Shown: positions 17,684 to 26,178, numbered from the stretch's first letter. The stretch: DNA of 26,178 bases from Proteobacteria bacterium UBA6729 (GCA_002454015.1 DKIB01000065.1:615-26792), one strand, 5' to 3'. The notes: generated by a model not told the origin, from the letters alone. Translations and numbers: made by a program.

Positions 17684-19362
17684 GGGGTTCTGGTGCAGGG
17701 GGCCGCCGGTGGCGGGCCTGCCTGCACCGCGGCATACTGCTCGGCAGCGCCCTGTGCAATGCCGGCTGTGGTGGCAGCGGCAGTGTCACCGGCACAGCAT
17801 CCTCCGGGCCTGTAGACCCACCCATCATCGTGGCTGCCACCATCGGCAACACGCACAGCTTTGATAACTTCATCCACTCCAGGCAACCCCGGCTGCAAAA
17901 CCTCTACACCCAATTGCCAACCCCGCAAACACCAGCCAGGGCCCTGATCATTGACTCCGACACGGCTTTCCCTGCCGGACATGCCAGCCAGGTCATCAGC
18001 GTACTGAATGCCTTCAGTTATGCATCCCATGTGGAGCTGTACTGGTGCGATATACGCAGTGATTCCTTCGCCAATGTACGGGCCTGCCTGCAGGCCTACG
18101 CGGTAGAGAAACCGCAGGTGATCAACTATTCCCGGCTACTGCCTGACGAAACAGCAGAACCTCTGGAGGTTGGCCTGCTACCGGATGACGCACTGCTGAT
18201 CTTCCCTGCCGGGCAGGTCGGTGCCCCGGGAAACGTCGATTTTGCAATCAGTAGTGCTCTGCTACAAAGCGGCAGGGCACTGCTGGTCTCCGGTGAAAAC
18301 AATGCGGGGACCGGCTTGCACCCGAGTGCCTACCCTTGCGGGGAGGGCCAGAACCACTGCCTGCTGGCCCCCTACGAGGTGCGCCCCGACAGTGGCCCGA
18401 CATTACAGGGCACATCCTTTTCCGCCCCGATAGTCAGTGGGTTGGCAGCCATGCTGAGGGCCTCCTGGCCCACACTGAGCGCAGCCCATACCGCCGACCT
18501 GATACTGGGTTGCGTGCGCCAGGCGGGGGGCCTGGTGGAGACCAGTGCGAGAACCGGGCGCGGCCTGATATCACAGCTGGATCTACCCTGTGTGCTCGGT
18601 CCCGCCGGCACACTGCGTATTCAGGGGCTGCGTGCCGGGGAGGGCCTGAGTGGCCAGCTGCTGAGTGCCGGATCCTTTCAGCTGAGTACCCTGACCGCCT
18701 ACGATGACTATGGCCGCAACTTTGCGGTGCAGCCCGGGCACCGACCATTACCCGGACGCAATACCTTCCTGCAGGGGTTTTTTGACGTGGCTGCACAGAT
18801 TCACGAGCAGCCGCAGGGTTGGCTGCAGCGCGGCCTGATCAATCCTGCGCAGGGGAGGCTCAGCTGGCAGACCCCGTTCGGGCAAACTCGCCTGATCCGG
18901 CAACTGCATCAGGAGGCCGGTGCAGAGGTGCTGATGAGCGGTGGCATGCAACCCCTGGGGGCTGCCGGACTGTACGCCGGTGCCACGCTGGAGCGCAATG
19001 CCTTTGCGGCCGGAGAACTGGTCGGCACCGGACAACTGCGGGTTGGGGACAGCCTGGGATGGTTTGCCGGCATGCTCATGCCCATGCAGCTCGGTCCCTG
19101 GTCACTGGATCTGCAGGTGGCGGCACTCGGGGCTCGCATGTTGCGGGCCGCAGACCGCTCAGCCATACGTGCACTCAGCGCCCGCATGGTCGGGCTCAGC
19201 GCGGGGGTTCGCTGGCAATCCCGTACCGGGTTGCAGCTCAATCTGCGTACCCACTGTCACAGTGGCCTGAGTGGGCGGGCACGCCTCGGCAGTGCACGGC
19301 TGAACCTGCTGGCCGACCCCTCCTGTAGTGCCACACTGCAATTCAGTCTGACCCATTTGTAG
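17680..19362 (+). CDS. Divergent subtilase (S8-like) lipoprotein candidate
   Basis: The 560-residue product probably starts at TTG 17680, overlapping the methyltransferase stop (TTGA). No ATG or GTG fits better before the signal sequence. Residues 9-30 look like a lipoprotein signal (two Arg, hydrophobic core, NAGC at Cys30), though the lipobox is imperfect. A subtilase fold is suggested by LIIDSDT (Asp92), GHASQV (His101), the strand PQVINYS, LLIFPAGQVG, CLLAPYEVRPD and GTSFSAPIVSGLAAML (Ser246). Asp and His are only 9 residues apart against about 32 in subtilisin. The oxyanion-hole Asn position reads Gln179. Activity is therefore uncertain. Residues 310-560 are rich in alternating Gly and hydrophobic residues and may form beta strands, perhaps a reduced autotransporter-like domain; no typical outer-membrane terminal Phe is seen. 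Confidence 0.7.
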   Translation: MRGSGAGGRRWRACLHRGILLGSALCNAGCGGSGSVTGTASSGPVDPPIIVAATIGNTHSFDNFIHSRQPRLQNLYTQLPTPQTPARALIIDSDTAFPAGHASQVISVLNAFSYASHVELYWCDIRSDSFANVRACLQAYAVEKPQVINYSRLLPDETAEPLEVGLLPDDALLIFPAGQVGAPGNVDFAISSALLQSGRALLVSGENNAGTGLHPSAYPCGEGQNHCLLAPYEVRPDSGPTLQGTSFSAPIVSGLAAMLRASWPTLSAAHTADLILGCVRQAGGLVETSARTGRGLISQLDLPCVLGPAGTLRIQGLRAGEGLSGQLLSAGSFQLSTLTAYDDYGRNFAVQPGHRPLPGRNTFLQGFFDVAAQIHEQPQGWLQRGLINPAQGRLSWQTPFGQTRLIRQLHQEAGAEVLMSGGMQPLGAAGLYAGATLERNAFAAGELVGTGQLRVGDSLGWFAGMLMPMQLGPWSLDLQVAALGARMLRAADRSAIRALSARMVGLSAGVRWQSRTGLQLNLRTHCHSGLSGRARLGSARLNLLADPSCSATLQFSLTHL

Positions 19363-19369
19363 GTGCGGC

Positions 19370-20302
19370 TCAGCTCTGCAGGGCGCCAGTCAACTCCCCG
19401 ACTCCCCTCAGCTGCAGGCCCTGCATATAACTGCACAGCTCGCGATTGATAGCCGTACAGACCAGCGGATTGTAGAACAGCCCGGTGCCCACCCCCACTG
19501 CCGTGGCCCCGGCCAGCAAAAACTCAATCACATCCGTGGCGCAGCTGACGCCCCCCTGGCCAATGATCGGTATGCCGTGCGGTTTGCAAACCTGATAAAC
19601 CTCGTGCACGCGCCACAGGGCGATGGGCTTGATCGCCGGGCCGGACAACCCGCCTTGCAGATTGCCCAGTACCGGGCGTTGTGACTGTACATCAATGCTC
19701 ATGCCGGTCACCGTATTGATCGCGGCAAAGGCATCACTGCCTGCCTCTATGCAGTGCCTTGCATTGTTGGCGATATCGCTCTGATTGGGAGACAGTTTGG
19801 TAATGATCGGCTTGTCGGTAATCTTTCTGCAAGCCTCCACCACACGTGCACTTGCCACCGGATCATTACCAAAGCTGAGCCCCCCGTCCTTGACGTTCGG
19901 ACAGGACACATTGAGTTCGATGGCGTGTACCGGAGAATCATCAAATACCTTGCAGACCTCAACAAACTCCTGCACAGTAGAACCGGCAACATTGGCGATA
20001 TAGCAAGTGGCACTGAAATCCAGTTTGGGCAGCAATTCCTGCACCACAGCGTGTACGCCGGGATTCTGCAATCCTACTGCGTTCAACATGCCCGACGGGG
20101 TCTCGGCAGCCCGGTGGGGCGGATTGCCCAGGCGCGGGTTGAGTGTGGTGCCCTTCAGACAGACGGCACCCACTGCACGGTGGTCATAGCCAGCCACACG
20201 GGTATATTCATCGCCAAACCCTGCACATCCGGACAGTAATACCAGGGGAGTATTAAAATGCAGCCCGCAGAAGTCCAGAGTCAGGTCTGGAGGCACCGCC
20301 AC
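19370..20302 (-). CDS. pyrD: Dihydroorotate dehydrogenase, class 1B type catalytic subunit
   Basis: The enzyme oxidises dihydroorotate to orotate in pyrimidine synthesis. The 310-residue product shows the class 1 active-site block LNVSCPNVKDGG with catalytic Cys134, LKGTT with FMN-binding Lys50, KLSPN, and GxGGVSCATDVIEFLLAGA for the FMN phosphate site. The Cys catalytic base and VKDGG form point to class 1B (NAD-linked), which normally pairs with the FAD/iron-sulfur subunit PyrK; none is in this window. The start is GTG at 20302, 5 bases after secA; a second GTG two codons later is possible. It is convergent with the subtilase-like gene (7-base gap). Most gammaproteobacteria use the membrane class 2 enzyme, so this is notable. 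Confidence 0.88.
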   Translation of the reverse strand: MAVPPDLTLDFCGLHFNTPLVLLSGCAGFGDEYTRVAGYDHRAVGAVCLKGTTLNPRLGNPPHRAAETPSGMLNAVGLQNPGVHAVVQELLPKLDFSATCYIANVAGSTVQEFVEVCKVFDDSPVHAIELNVSCPNVKDGGLSFGNDPVASARVVEACRKITDKPIITKLSPNQSDIANNARHCIEAGSDAFAAINTVTGMSIDVQSQRPVLGNLQGGLSGPAIKPIALWRVHEVYQVCKPHGIPIIGQGGVSCATDVIEFLLAGATAVGVGTGLFYNPLVCTAINRELCSYMQGLQLRGVGELTGALQS

Positions 20303-20307
20303 GGTGC

Positions 20308-22992
20308 TCAGGCCTGCTGCCTGGCGGAAGCGCCGTGGCAGCGTTTGTATTTTTTTCCGGAGCCACAGGGACAGGGTGCATTGCGTCCAATCTTCGGGCT
20401 GGTGCGCACAAAGGTTACCGGGGGGGGTGGCGGGGGGGCAAGGGACACTTCGGCACCCGGGGACGCTGCTGTAGTTGACGCCACAGGCGGTGCGGCAGCA
20501 GTACGCAAGGGGTCTACCGGGGGGGCATGTATGGCTCGTGATGCCTGTACCGGCCGACGGACAGGCGCGGTATCCAGCTCCCGCACATGCATATACATAT
20601 GCACCAGAAAGTGTGTTACATCACGCTTCACCGCCTCCAGCAATTCCACAAACATATTGAAGGCCTCGCTTTTAAACTCCCGTCTGGGGTTGCGGGCCGC
20701 GTAGGCACGCAGATTGATACCATGCCGCAGGTGATCCAGCGCCTGCAGGTGTTCCCGCCAGCGCCGATCTATCACATCAAGCAACACATTCTTCTCCAGT
20801 TGCTGCCTGGGTTCCAGAGGCAGACCCTGGATACGTTCAGCCAATGTCGCCTCCAGTTTTGCACTAACCCGGTCAGCCAGTTCCGTGGCAGAGGACTCGG
20901 TCCCGACCAGGGACTGCACATCCACATCCAGATTGAACTCCCGCATGAGCGTAGCCTGCAGGCCATCCAGATTCCAGCTCTCATACATACTGTCCGGTGG
21001 AACATGCTCGTCAAGCAGGGCAGCCACCGTATCATGACGCATGGCGTTAATGCTCTCCATTACATCCGTCTGTTCCATGAGCTCGTTACGTTGCTCGTAG
21101 ATCACCTTGCGTTGCTCATTGGTGATATCATCGTATTCCAGCAGCTGCTTGCGGGTATCAAAATTATGTGCCTCCACCTTGTGCTGGGCGTTCTCAATGG
21201 CCTTGGTGACCCAGGGATGCTCAATCGCCTCACCGCCTTGCATGCCAAACTTCTGCATGATGGCGGAGACCCGCTCAGAGGCAAAGATGCGCATTAAATT
21301 ATCTTCCAGCGACAGGTAGAAGCGACTGGAACCCGGATCCCCCTGTCGCCCGGAGCGACCACGCAACTGATTGTCTATGCGACGTGATTCATGCCGCTCC
21401 GTGCCAATGATGTGCAGACCTCCCGCCGCCACCACACGCTGGTAGCGCTGTGCCGTGGCACCCTCGTCTGTATCGGCAGCATGCCCACCCAGAATAATAT
21501 CAGTGCCTCGCCCGGCCATATTGGTAGCAATGGTTACCGCGCCAGGCCGACCGGCCTGGGCAATGATCTCGGCCTCGCGGGCATGGTGCTTGGCGTTCAA
21601 TACCTGGTGGGGCACCTGCTGCTGCTGCAGTCGCCCGGAGATGAGTTCGGAGATCTCTATGGAGGTGGTCCCGACCAGCACCGGCTGTTCCTCCTTTCTG
21701 CACTCCAGAATATCCATGATAATGGCGGCAAACTTCTCCTCGGCAGTCAAAAACACCACATCCCCCTGATCTTCCCGGATCATATCCTTGTGGGTGGGCA
21801 CCACTACCACTTCAAGTCCATAGATCTGCTGAAATTCCTGCGCCTCGGTGTCTGCCGTACCAGTCATGCCTGCCAACTTGCCGTACATGCGAAAGTAGTT
21901 CTGATACGTTATGCTGGCCAGGGTCTGGTACTCTTCCTGTATGGAGACGCCCTCCTTGGCTTCAATGGCCTGATGCAGACCCTCCGACCAACGTCGTCCG
22001 GGCATGGTGCGCCCGGTAAACTGATCGACAATTATCACACTGTTATCCTTGACTATATAGTCCACATCACAATTGTAGAGCAGTTGGGCACGCATGCAGG
22101 CATCAAGATAATGCAGGATTTCCAGATTGGCTGCTGCATACAGGCTTTGCCCTGCGGCCAGCAACTGCGCTTGCACCAGCAGACGCTCAACATGTGCATG
22201 TCCCTCCTCGGTCAGTTGCACCTGACGACTCTTCTCCTCCAGCGTGTAGTCCTGCGGCTGCAGCTGTGGCACCAGACGGATTAATTCCGAATAGCGTTCC
22301 GATTCACGATCAGTGGAGCCGGAGATGATCAATGGAGTACGGGCCTCGTCGATCAGCACCAGATCGACCTCATCAACAATAGCGCAGTGCAGGCCGCGCT
22401 GTACCCGAGCCTCTACATCACGCACCATATTGTCACGCAGGAAGTCAAAGCCGTATTCGTTGTTGGTGCCGTAGGTAATATCCGCTGCATAGGCTGCCCG
22501 GCGGTCCGCCGGACTCAGCTCCGAGACGATGGTGCCAACCTCCAGGCCGAGCGCATGGTAGATCCCCCCCATCCACTCGGCATCACGGGAGGCCAGATAG
22601 TCATTTACTGTAACTACATGCACTCCCTGGCCCGGCAGGGCATTCAGGTAGGCCGCCAGCGTGGCCACCAGGGTCTTGCCCTCGCCGGTACGCATCTCCG
22701 CAATCATGCCCTGATGCAACACGGCACCCCCATGCAATTGCACATCAAAATGACGCATGTGCAACGTACGCTGCGCGGCCTCGCGCACAGCAGCAAAGGC
22801 CTCCGGCAATATCACACCCAGCGCCTCACCGTTGTCCAGGCGCTGGCGCAGCTGTGCGGTCACCTCCGCCAGATCAGCGATCTCCTTGTAGCGGGGTTCC
22901 AACTCATTGATACGTTGCACCAGCCCCTCTTGGGCCTTCAGCAGGCGTGCATTGCGACTGCCGAACAGGGCATTGACGAGTTTCTTGAACAT
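20308..22992 (-). CDS. secA: Protein translocase ATPase SecA
   Basis: SecA drives preproteins through the SecYEG channel by ATP hydrolysis. The product from the ATG at 22992 ([14 protein letters not shown]) is 894 residues, near the usual 900. The frame extends 11 codons further, but those lack family likeness. Walker A is MRTGEGKT (100-107), the DEAD-like box is [14 protein letters not shown], and the preprotein-binding region starts after LIISG. The second ATPase domain has [13 protein letters not shown] and [27 protein letters not shown] blocks. A variable Ala/Pro-rich linker leads to a zinc-binding SEC-C tail, [14 protein letters not shown]. pyrD follows directly and the M23 peptidase gene precedes it by 67 bases; no good ribosome-binding site is visible. 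Confidence 0.97.
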   Translation of the reverse strand: MFKKLVNALFGSRNARLLKAQEGLVQRINELEPRYKEIADLAEVTAQLRQRLDNGEALGVILPEAFAAVREAAQRTLHMRHFDVQLHGGAVLHQGMIAEMRTGEGKTLVATLAAYLNALPGQGVHVVTVNDYLASRDAEWMGGIYHALGLEVGTIVSELSPADRRAAYAADITYGTNNEYGFDFLRDNMVRDVEARVQRGLHCAIVDEVDLVLIDEARTPLIISGSTDRESERYSELIRLVPQLQPQDYTLEEKSRQVQLTEEGHAHVERLLVQAQLLAAGQSLYAAANLEILHYLDACMRAQLLYNCDVDYIVKDNSVIIVDQFTGRTMPGRRWSEGLHQAIEAKEGVSIQEEYQTLASITYQNYFRMYGKLAGMTGTADTEAQEFQQIYGLEVVVVPTHKDMIREDQGDVVFLTAEEKFAAIIMDILECRKEEQPVLVGTTSIEISELISGRLQQQQVPHQVLNAKHHAREAEIIAQAGRPGAVTIATNMAGRGTDIILGGHAADTDEGATAQRYQRVVAAGGLHIIGTERHESRRIDNQLRGRSGRQGDPGSSRFYLSLEDNLMRIFASERVSAIMQKFGMQGGEAIEHPWVTKAIENAQHKVEAHNFDTRKQLLEYDDITNEQRKVIYEQRNELMEQTDVMESINAMRHDTVAALLDEHVPPDSMYESWNLDGLQATLMREFNLDVDVQSLVGTESSATELADRVSAKLEATLAERIQGLPLEPRQQLEKNVLLDVIDRRWREHLQALDHLRHGINLRAYAARNPRREFKSEAFNMFVELLEAVKRDVTHFLVHMYMHVRELDTAPVRRPVQASRAIHAPPVDPLRTAAAPPVASTTAASPGAEVSLAPPPPPPVTFVRTSPKIGRNAPCPCGSGKKYKRCHGASARQQA
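20420..20438. repeat. Two adjacent G homopolymer runs in the secA linker region
   Basis: Eight G (20420-20427) and seven G (20432-20438), separated by TGGC, encode a six-proline stretch on the minus strand between the SecA core and its SEC-C zinc tail. Runs of this length are prone to slippage. A frameshift here would remove only the zinc tail and leave the motor intact. Confidence 0.8.
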
Positions 22993-23059
22993 GCAGGATA
23001 TACGGGGGCTACCAGCCGCCTGCACTGCCCCGCCACCGCACCCTCAGCACAGCAGGATA

Positions 23060-24010
23060 TTACTTGGGAGAAATATAGTCGTGTGGATTTACCGGGCGAT
23101 CATTTTCCAGAACCTCAAAATGCACATGTGCGCCTGTTGAGCGGCCTGTTGAACCCATGATGGCTACGGGGTCCCCCTTGTCAACCCACTGCCCAACCTC
23201 CACCAGATTCTTGTGATTGTGCCCGTAACTGGTGACATAGCCCTCACCATGCTCGATCTCCACAGTGTTCCCGAACCCGCCACGATATGCCGACACGGTC
23301 ACGAGGCCCGAGGCCAGTGCGTAAACTTCAGAGCGGTACCGCCCGCTGATATCCACCCCCCGGTGAAATTCGCGTCTACCGGTAAAGGGGTCCGTGCGCG
23401 TGCCATACGGAGATGAAATCCAGCCATTCTGGACCGGGGCGCCCTGTGGCGTCGCACGATCCTGAATGGTGCGTCCCATGAGCAACCCTTCCATGGCCCA
23501 CATGGCATCTTCACGGATCTGCAGACGCCTTTCCAGGGTCTCCAGATCCTGCAGGGTGCGATCAATAAAACCGTAATCCCGCGGTGACTCAAAATCGGGC
23601 GATGGTCCGCCGAGGCCGATGGGGGTATCCAGCGCAAATTCCTGTTCATCCAGCTCGGCGATGTCCGCCAGCCGAAACCCCAGTGCCTCCAACCGCAACA
23701 CCTGCGCCTGCAAGGCACTGATGCGTGCCGCCATCGCGTCCAGATGGCCGTGGGTGCGCTGCTTGTGTTCCACCAGCGCATCGCGGTATTGACCGAACTC
23801 ACCACGCAGGGCCAGACGCTCCTCTGTCAGTACATCGGCAGCCGCCGTGCGCCCCTCCAGAAATTGATAGCGATCATGGAGACGAACACCCCCATAGCAG
23901 AGCAGAACAGCAAGCACCAGCATGCCCAATACCGCACCCCACACCAGCGACCGGGGCAGGTAGACCCCCTTGCCGTCGCTGGCCCTACTCGTCAAAACAA
24001 TGATCTGCAT
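23060..24010 (-). CDS. Membrane-anchored M23 family metallopeptidase
   Basis: The 316-residue product has a short cytoplasmic start and one membrane segment (about 20-42). A helical, probably coiled-coil region (50-175) follows, then a LytM/M23 domain (about 193-312). Zinc and catalytic residues are present: His216 and Asp220 (HRGVD), His264 (YGHNHKN), and His295 and His297 (HVHFE). This set suggests an active peptidoglycan endopeptidase in the periplasm, inferred from the family. AAGGAG at 24017-24022 lies 6 bases before the ATG. A peptidase of this type between lpxC and secA is a known arrangement in Pseudomonas-like genomes. dciA diverges from it 33 bases away. Confidence 0.92.
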   Translation of the reverse strand: MQIIVLTSRASDGKGVYLPRSLVWGAVLGMLVLAVLLCYGGVRLHDRYQFLEGRTAAADVLTEERLALRGEFGQYRDALVEHKQRTHGHLDAMAARISALQAQVLRLEALGFRLADIAELDEQEFALDTPIGLGGPSPDFESPRDYGFIDRTLQDLETLERRLQIREDAMWAMEGLLMGRTIQDRATPQGAPVQNGWISSPYGTRTDPFTGRREFHRGVDISGRYRSEVYALASGLVTVSAYRGGFGNTVEIEHGEGYVTSYGHNHKNLVEVGQWVDKGDPVAIMGSTGRSTGAHVHFEVLENDRPVNPHDYISPK

Positions 24011-24043
24011 AGTGAACTCCTTCTGGTGTTAAGATCAGCACCC

Positions 24044-24523
24044 ATGCCTGCATTCCGCAAACCCGCCGGCCAGCCGCGCCCGATCAGACGGGTGCTCACC
24101 GCACACCCCCTGCTCCGTGAAGCGCTGCAAAGGGCCGAAAACAACGCCTTGCTCGCTGAACGATTGCATGAACAAATCCCCCTGACCCGCCATTGTACAG
24201 CTTTCAGCAGTGCCGACAGGCAACAGGTAGTGGTGCACTTGGGCTCGGCCGCTTATGCACAACGCCTCAGAATCGAAAAAGATAATATTATCAACGAGAT
24301 ACGAAAGGTCCCCGGCTTTGAGGGGGTGCGTGATATAACGTTGCGGATCAGCCCCTCCACCACCCGGGAGGGGGACCGGAAGCCGCGTACAGAGCCCCGC
24401 GGGACACCGCCGCCCCCCCACTTGGCCCCGGTGCTGCGCCGTATCGCCGGAGACAACTGCGCGCCGCGACTCCGGGAGGTCCTGCTGAAACTGGCCAGAC
24501 ACGCCGAAACCGGGGAATCCTGA
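24044..24523 (+). CDS. dciA: DUF721 / DciA-like helicase loader
   Basis: DciA proteins carry the DUF721 domain and are the helicase loader or operator in most bacteria lacking DnaC; they act on DnaB at replication start. The 159-residue product has the domain core VVHLGSAAYAQRLRIEKD followed by IINEIRKVPGFEGVRDITLR (about residues 62-103), flanked by a Pro/Arg-rich region and a C-terminal helix. The ATG at 24044 was chosen because earlier in-frame sequence overlaps the divergent M23 gene and lacks likeness. No strong ribosome-binding site is seen. It is convergent with lpxC (16-base gap). The name rests on the domain and on its position beside lpxC. Confidence 0.85.
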   Translation: MPAFRKPAGQPRPIRRVLTAHPLLREALQRAENNALLAERLHEQIPLTRHCTAFSSADRQQVVVHLGSAAYAQRLRIEKDNIINEIRKVPGFEGVRDITLRISPSTTREGDRKPRTEPRGTPPPPHLAPVLRRIAGDNCAPRLREVLLKLARHAETGES

Positions 24524-24539
24524 ACGCAGCGCCATCACG

Positions 24540-25463
24540 TCAGTAGGACGCGGACGCGGCCGGGATCGGCTGGGTCAGGTTCACGGGAGCCTTGTCCTCA
24601 TCGGGGAAGGTCAGCACCTCCCAGCTATCCGAATCGGCCAGTACAGCCTGACGCAACAGATGATTCATGGCATGACCCGACTTGTATCCGGAGAACGCCC
24701 CGAGCAGCCAGTGACCCAGCACGTACATGTCACCGACCACATCCAGAATCTTGTGCCTGACAAACTCGTCGGGATAGCGCAGACCATCCTCATTTATCAC
24801 CCGGTAGTCATCCACCACTACCACATTGTCCAGACTGCCACCGAGTGCCAGATTCTGCTCGCGCAGCTTCTCCACCTCACGCACAAAACCAAAGGTGCGG
24901 GCACGACTGACCTCCCTGATAAAGGAGGTCGTGGACAGGTCTACGGATGCATGGTTGTGGTCGCCGCTGAACAGCGGGTGATCGAAGTTGATGGTCATGG
25001 TCACCCGGGTTCCTTCGTGGGGCTCAAGCATGGCCCACTTGTCGCCATCCTCCACGCGTACCGGGTGCTTTATCCGAATGAACTTCTTGGGGGCATTCTG
25101 TTCCCGAATGCCGGCCGACTGCAACAGAAACACAAAGGGCGCGGCACTGCCATCCATAATCGGCACCTCATCCCCATCCAGGTCCACATACAGATTATCC
25201 ACACCGCAGGCAGCGAGGGCTGCCATCAGGTGCTCAATGGTGCAGATGCGCACCCCCTTGCCAACCAGCGTAGTCGCCAGCCGGGTATCCCCCACGTTCT
25301 CCGTAGTGGCGGACAGTTCCACTACTGATCCCACATCCATGCGCCGGAACACGACACCGAGATCCGGGGGGGCAGGCTGCAAGGTCAACAGTACCTTGCG
25401 ACCGGTATGCAGGCCCACTCCCGTGGCATTGATGGAATGCTGTAAAGTTCTCTGTTTGAACAC
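24540..25463 (-). CDS. lpxC: UDP-3-O-acyl-N-acetylglucosamine deacetylase
   Basis: LpxC is the zinc amidase that performs the first committed step of lipid A synthesis in the cytoplasm, so the organism makes lipopolysaccharide. The product from the GTG at 25463 (FKQRTLQHSINATGVGLHTG) is 307 residues, matching the 305 of E. coli. Zinc ligands are His78 in TIEHL, and His and Asp in EFVRHKILDVVGD; catalytic Glu77 precedes His78. His in YKSGHAMN and the PIMDGSAAPF block are conserved. The frame stays open 170 codons further upstream, but that part has no family likeness and is Cys- and Arg-rich. The GTG start is supported by an AGGAGG site and the family N-terminus. Confidence 0.96.
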   Translation of the reverse strand: MFKQRTLQHSINATGVGLHTGRKVLLTLQPAPPDLGVVFRRMDVGSVVELSATTENVGDTRLATTLVGKGVRICTIEHLMAALAACGVDNLYVDLDGDEVPIMDGSAAPFVFLLQSAGIREQNAPKKFIRIKHPVRVEDGDKWAMLEPHEGTRVTMTINFDHPLFSGDHNHASVDLSTTSFIREVSRARTFGFVREVEKLREQNLALGGSLDNVVVVDDYRVINEDGLRYPDEFVRHKILDVVGDMYVLGHWLLGAFSGYKSGHAMNHLLRQAVLADSDSWEVLTFPDEDKAPVNLTQPIPAASASY

Positions 25464-25474
25464 TGTGCCAGACA

Positions 25475-25480
25475 CCTCCT
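25475..25480 (-). promoter_or_regulatory. Ribosome-binding site fixing the lpxC GTG start
   Basis: AGGAGG on the minus strand lies 11 bases before the GTG at 25463. Another in-frame GTG, four codons earlier, falls almost on the site and is excluded. The spacing is slightly long, which may lower translation of this tightly regulated enzyme. Confidence 0.65.
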
Positions 25481-25994
25481 CAAGGAAACAGGCGAGAGCA
25501 CAAAACCGCACTCCCCCGACCGACGGAACCGCCGACCAGGACACCTTATACCGCATTCCACAGGACCTGTCAAGCATCCCACCCGCAGACCCGGGCGTGA
25601 CGCCAAACGGACCCACATTCCTACATATAAATAAGTAGCTCAAGGTCTGGAGGGGAAGTTCGTGGTACGCGGATGAGCGTCTCAGTTGCGCCGCCATGGC
25701 GCGGGACGGCAAGCAGCAGAGCAGACCTGGCACAGACTGAAGTTCGGCAGATGCACTTGGTGCAACACCGTATTCATGCCCACAGCTCGCTGACGATGCC
25801 GGCCACCGGAGCGCATCCGGGCAGACCTGCGGGAGACAACACCTGCTGTCTGGCCAAACAGGCGTGGCAGAACCCCAGCCAGCTTCGCGTAAGCGATTGA
25901 AAAGCATGAGGACAAAACCGCCGATTCCTGCCCTGGCCTGAGGCTGGTCCCGGATACACGGCCGGGGCCGCATGGCAAGTTACTGATCCCCGTA

Positions 25995-26037
25995 ATAGAG
26001 ACAGCGGTGTCTATGGGGGGACGGACCCGGTCCCGTC
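25995..26037. other. Two adjacent hairpins
   Basis: The first is ATAG...ACA (25995-26003) against TGTCTAT (26008-26014) with a GCGG loop and a two-base bulge. The second is GGACC (26023-26027) against GGTCC (26029-26033), extended by GAC and GTC with one bulge (26020-26037). A G run joins them. No T-tract follows on the plus strand. Confidence 0.4.
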
Positions 26038-26110
26038 ATGGGAGTGGCGCAGGAGCCGGGAAGAATCGGTAGCGACTGCTCCAGCGGCCAACGGCTGTGG
26101 GGACAAAGCA

Positions 26111-26143
26111 GCTCCGCAGGGAGAGGGGCACCTGTGCCGGAGC
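26111..26143. other. Nested GC-rich hairpin near the right edge
   Basis: GCTCC (26111-26115) pairs with GGAGC (26139-26143), enclosing the 12-base palindrome GGCACCTGTGCC (26127-26138). The nested, asymmetrically bulged form is typical of a structured RNA domain, but no known family is matched by eye. Confidence 0.4.
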
Positions 26144-26178
26144 CCGCAGGCACCAGCGCGCATTGACCTGGCTTGGGC

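Larger units (their letters stand above)
25464..26178. other. Region upstream of lpxC without a recognisable gene
   Basis: About 715 bases contain no protein that I can recognise on either strand. The lpxC frame stays open to 25973, and minus-strand frames exist (for example 25682-25978), but their products are rich in Cys, Arg, Pro and Ser with no motif. An AT-rich patch at 25620-25637 could hold the lpxC promoter; it has no clear -35. The last 200 bases are GC-rich and contain several hairpins. The 3' end of ftsZ, usual upstream of lpxC in gammaproteobacteria, is not seen. The region may be a long leader, a structured RNA gene, or decayed mobile DNA. Confidence 0.5.

Noticed and set aside
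23744..24043. Upstream extension of dciA over the M23 gene
   Set aside because: It is antisense to the coiled-coil part of the M23 peptidase and shows no DUF721 likeness before 24044.
26060..26150. Resemblance to a cobalamin riboswitch (GGGAA, CGGT and ACTG-like blocks in order)
   Set aside because: The B12-box (GCCAGGAGACC-like) is missing and the blocks do not align with the core spacing; the downstream gene also gives no link to cobalamin.
25680..26178. RNase P RNA, 6S RNA, tmRNA or a group II intron end
   Set aside because: None of the invariant blocks I know (such as GAGGAAAGTCCGGGC for RNase P or the domain V hairpin of group II introns) is found on either strand.

Overview
The window reads as a chromosomal segment of a moderately GC-rich gammaproteobacterium. 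Two gene blocks support this. One is tsaP-like/def/fmt/rsmB followed by trkA, an order I recall from Pseudomonas, here with a DUF4390-ntrY-ntrX insert. The other is lpxC/dciA/M23 peptidase/secA. The species cannot be named from the sequence. No tRNA, rRNA, insertion sequence or CRISPR array was recognised.

Layout. (1) 1-2838 is visibly less GC-rich than the rest. It has a 378-base leader with palindromes and then one large exported ankyrin-repeat protein ending in a dockerin-like pair of calcium loops. (2) purA (minus) and ilvD (plus) diverge from a 143-base spacer; ilvD appears to have almost no 5' leader. (3) A LysM protein resembling TsaP (minus) diverges from a long plus-strand run: def, fmt, rsmB, a DUF4390 lipoprotein-sized protein, ntrY, ntrX, trkA, trkH, a small methyltransferase and a divergent subtilase-like protein. 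These genes are packed with overlapping stop and start codons or gaps of at most 32 bases, so they are probably largely co-transcribed. (4) On the minus strand are lpxC, an M23 peptidase, secA and a class 1B dihydroorotate dehydrogenase, with dciA on the plus strand between lpxC and the peptidase. (5) 25464-26178, upstream of lpxC, has no recognisable gene but several GC-rich hairpins; ftsZ, the usual neighbour, is not there.

How the genes work together. def, fmt and rsmB serve translation initiation and ribosome maturation. ntrY/ntrX form a membrane two-component pair placed directly before the TrkAH potassium uptake system. lpxC, the M23 peptidase and secA serve the cell envelope and export, and dciA loads the replicative helicase. 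purA, ilvD and pyrD are biosynthetic.

The less ordinary items are the ankyrin/dockerin fusion built from 99-bp units, an NtrX that has lost its ATPase motifs and GAFTGA loop, a subtilase whose Asp-His spacing is collapsed, a class 1B PyrD with no visible PyrK, overlapping divergent promoters between tsaP and def, and the unassigned structured region upstream of lpxC.
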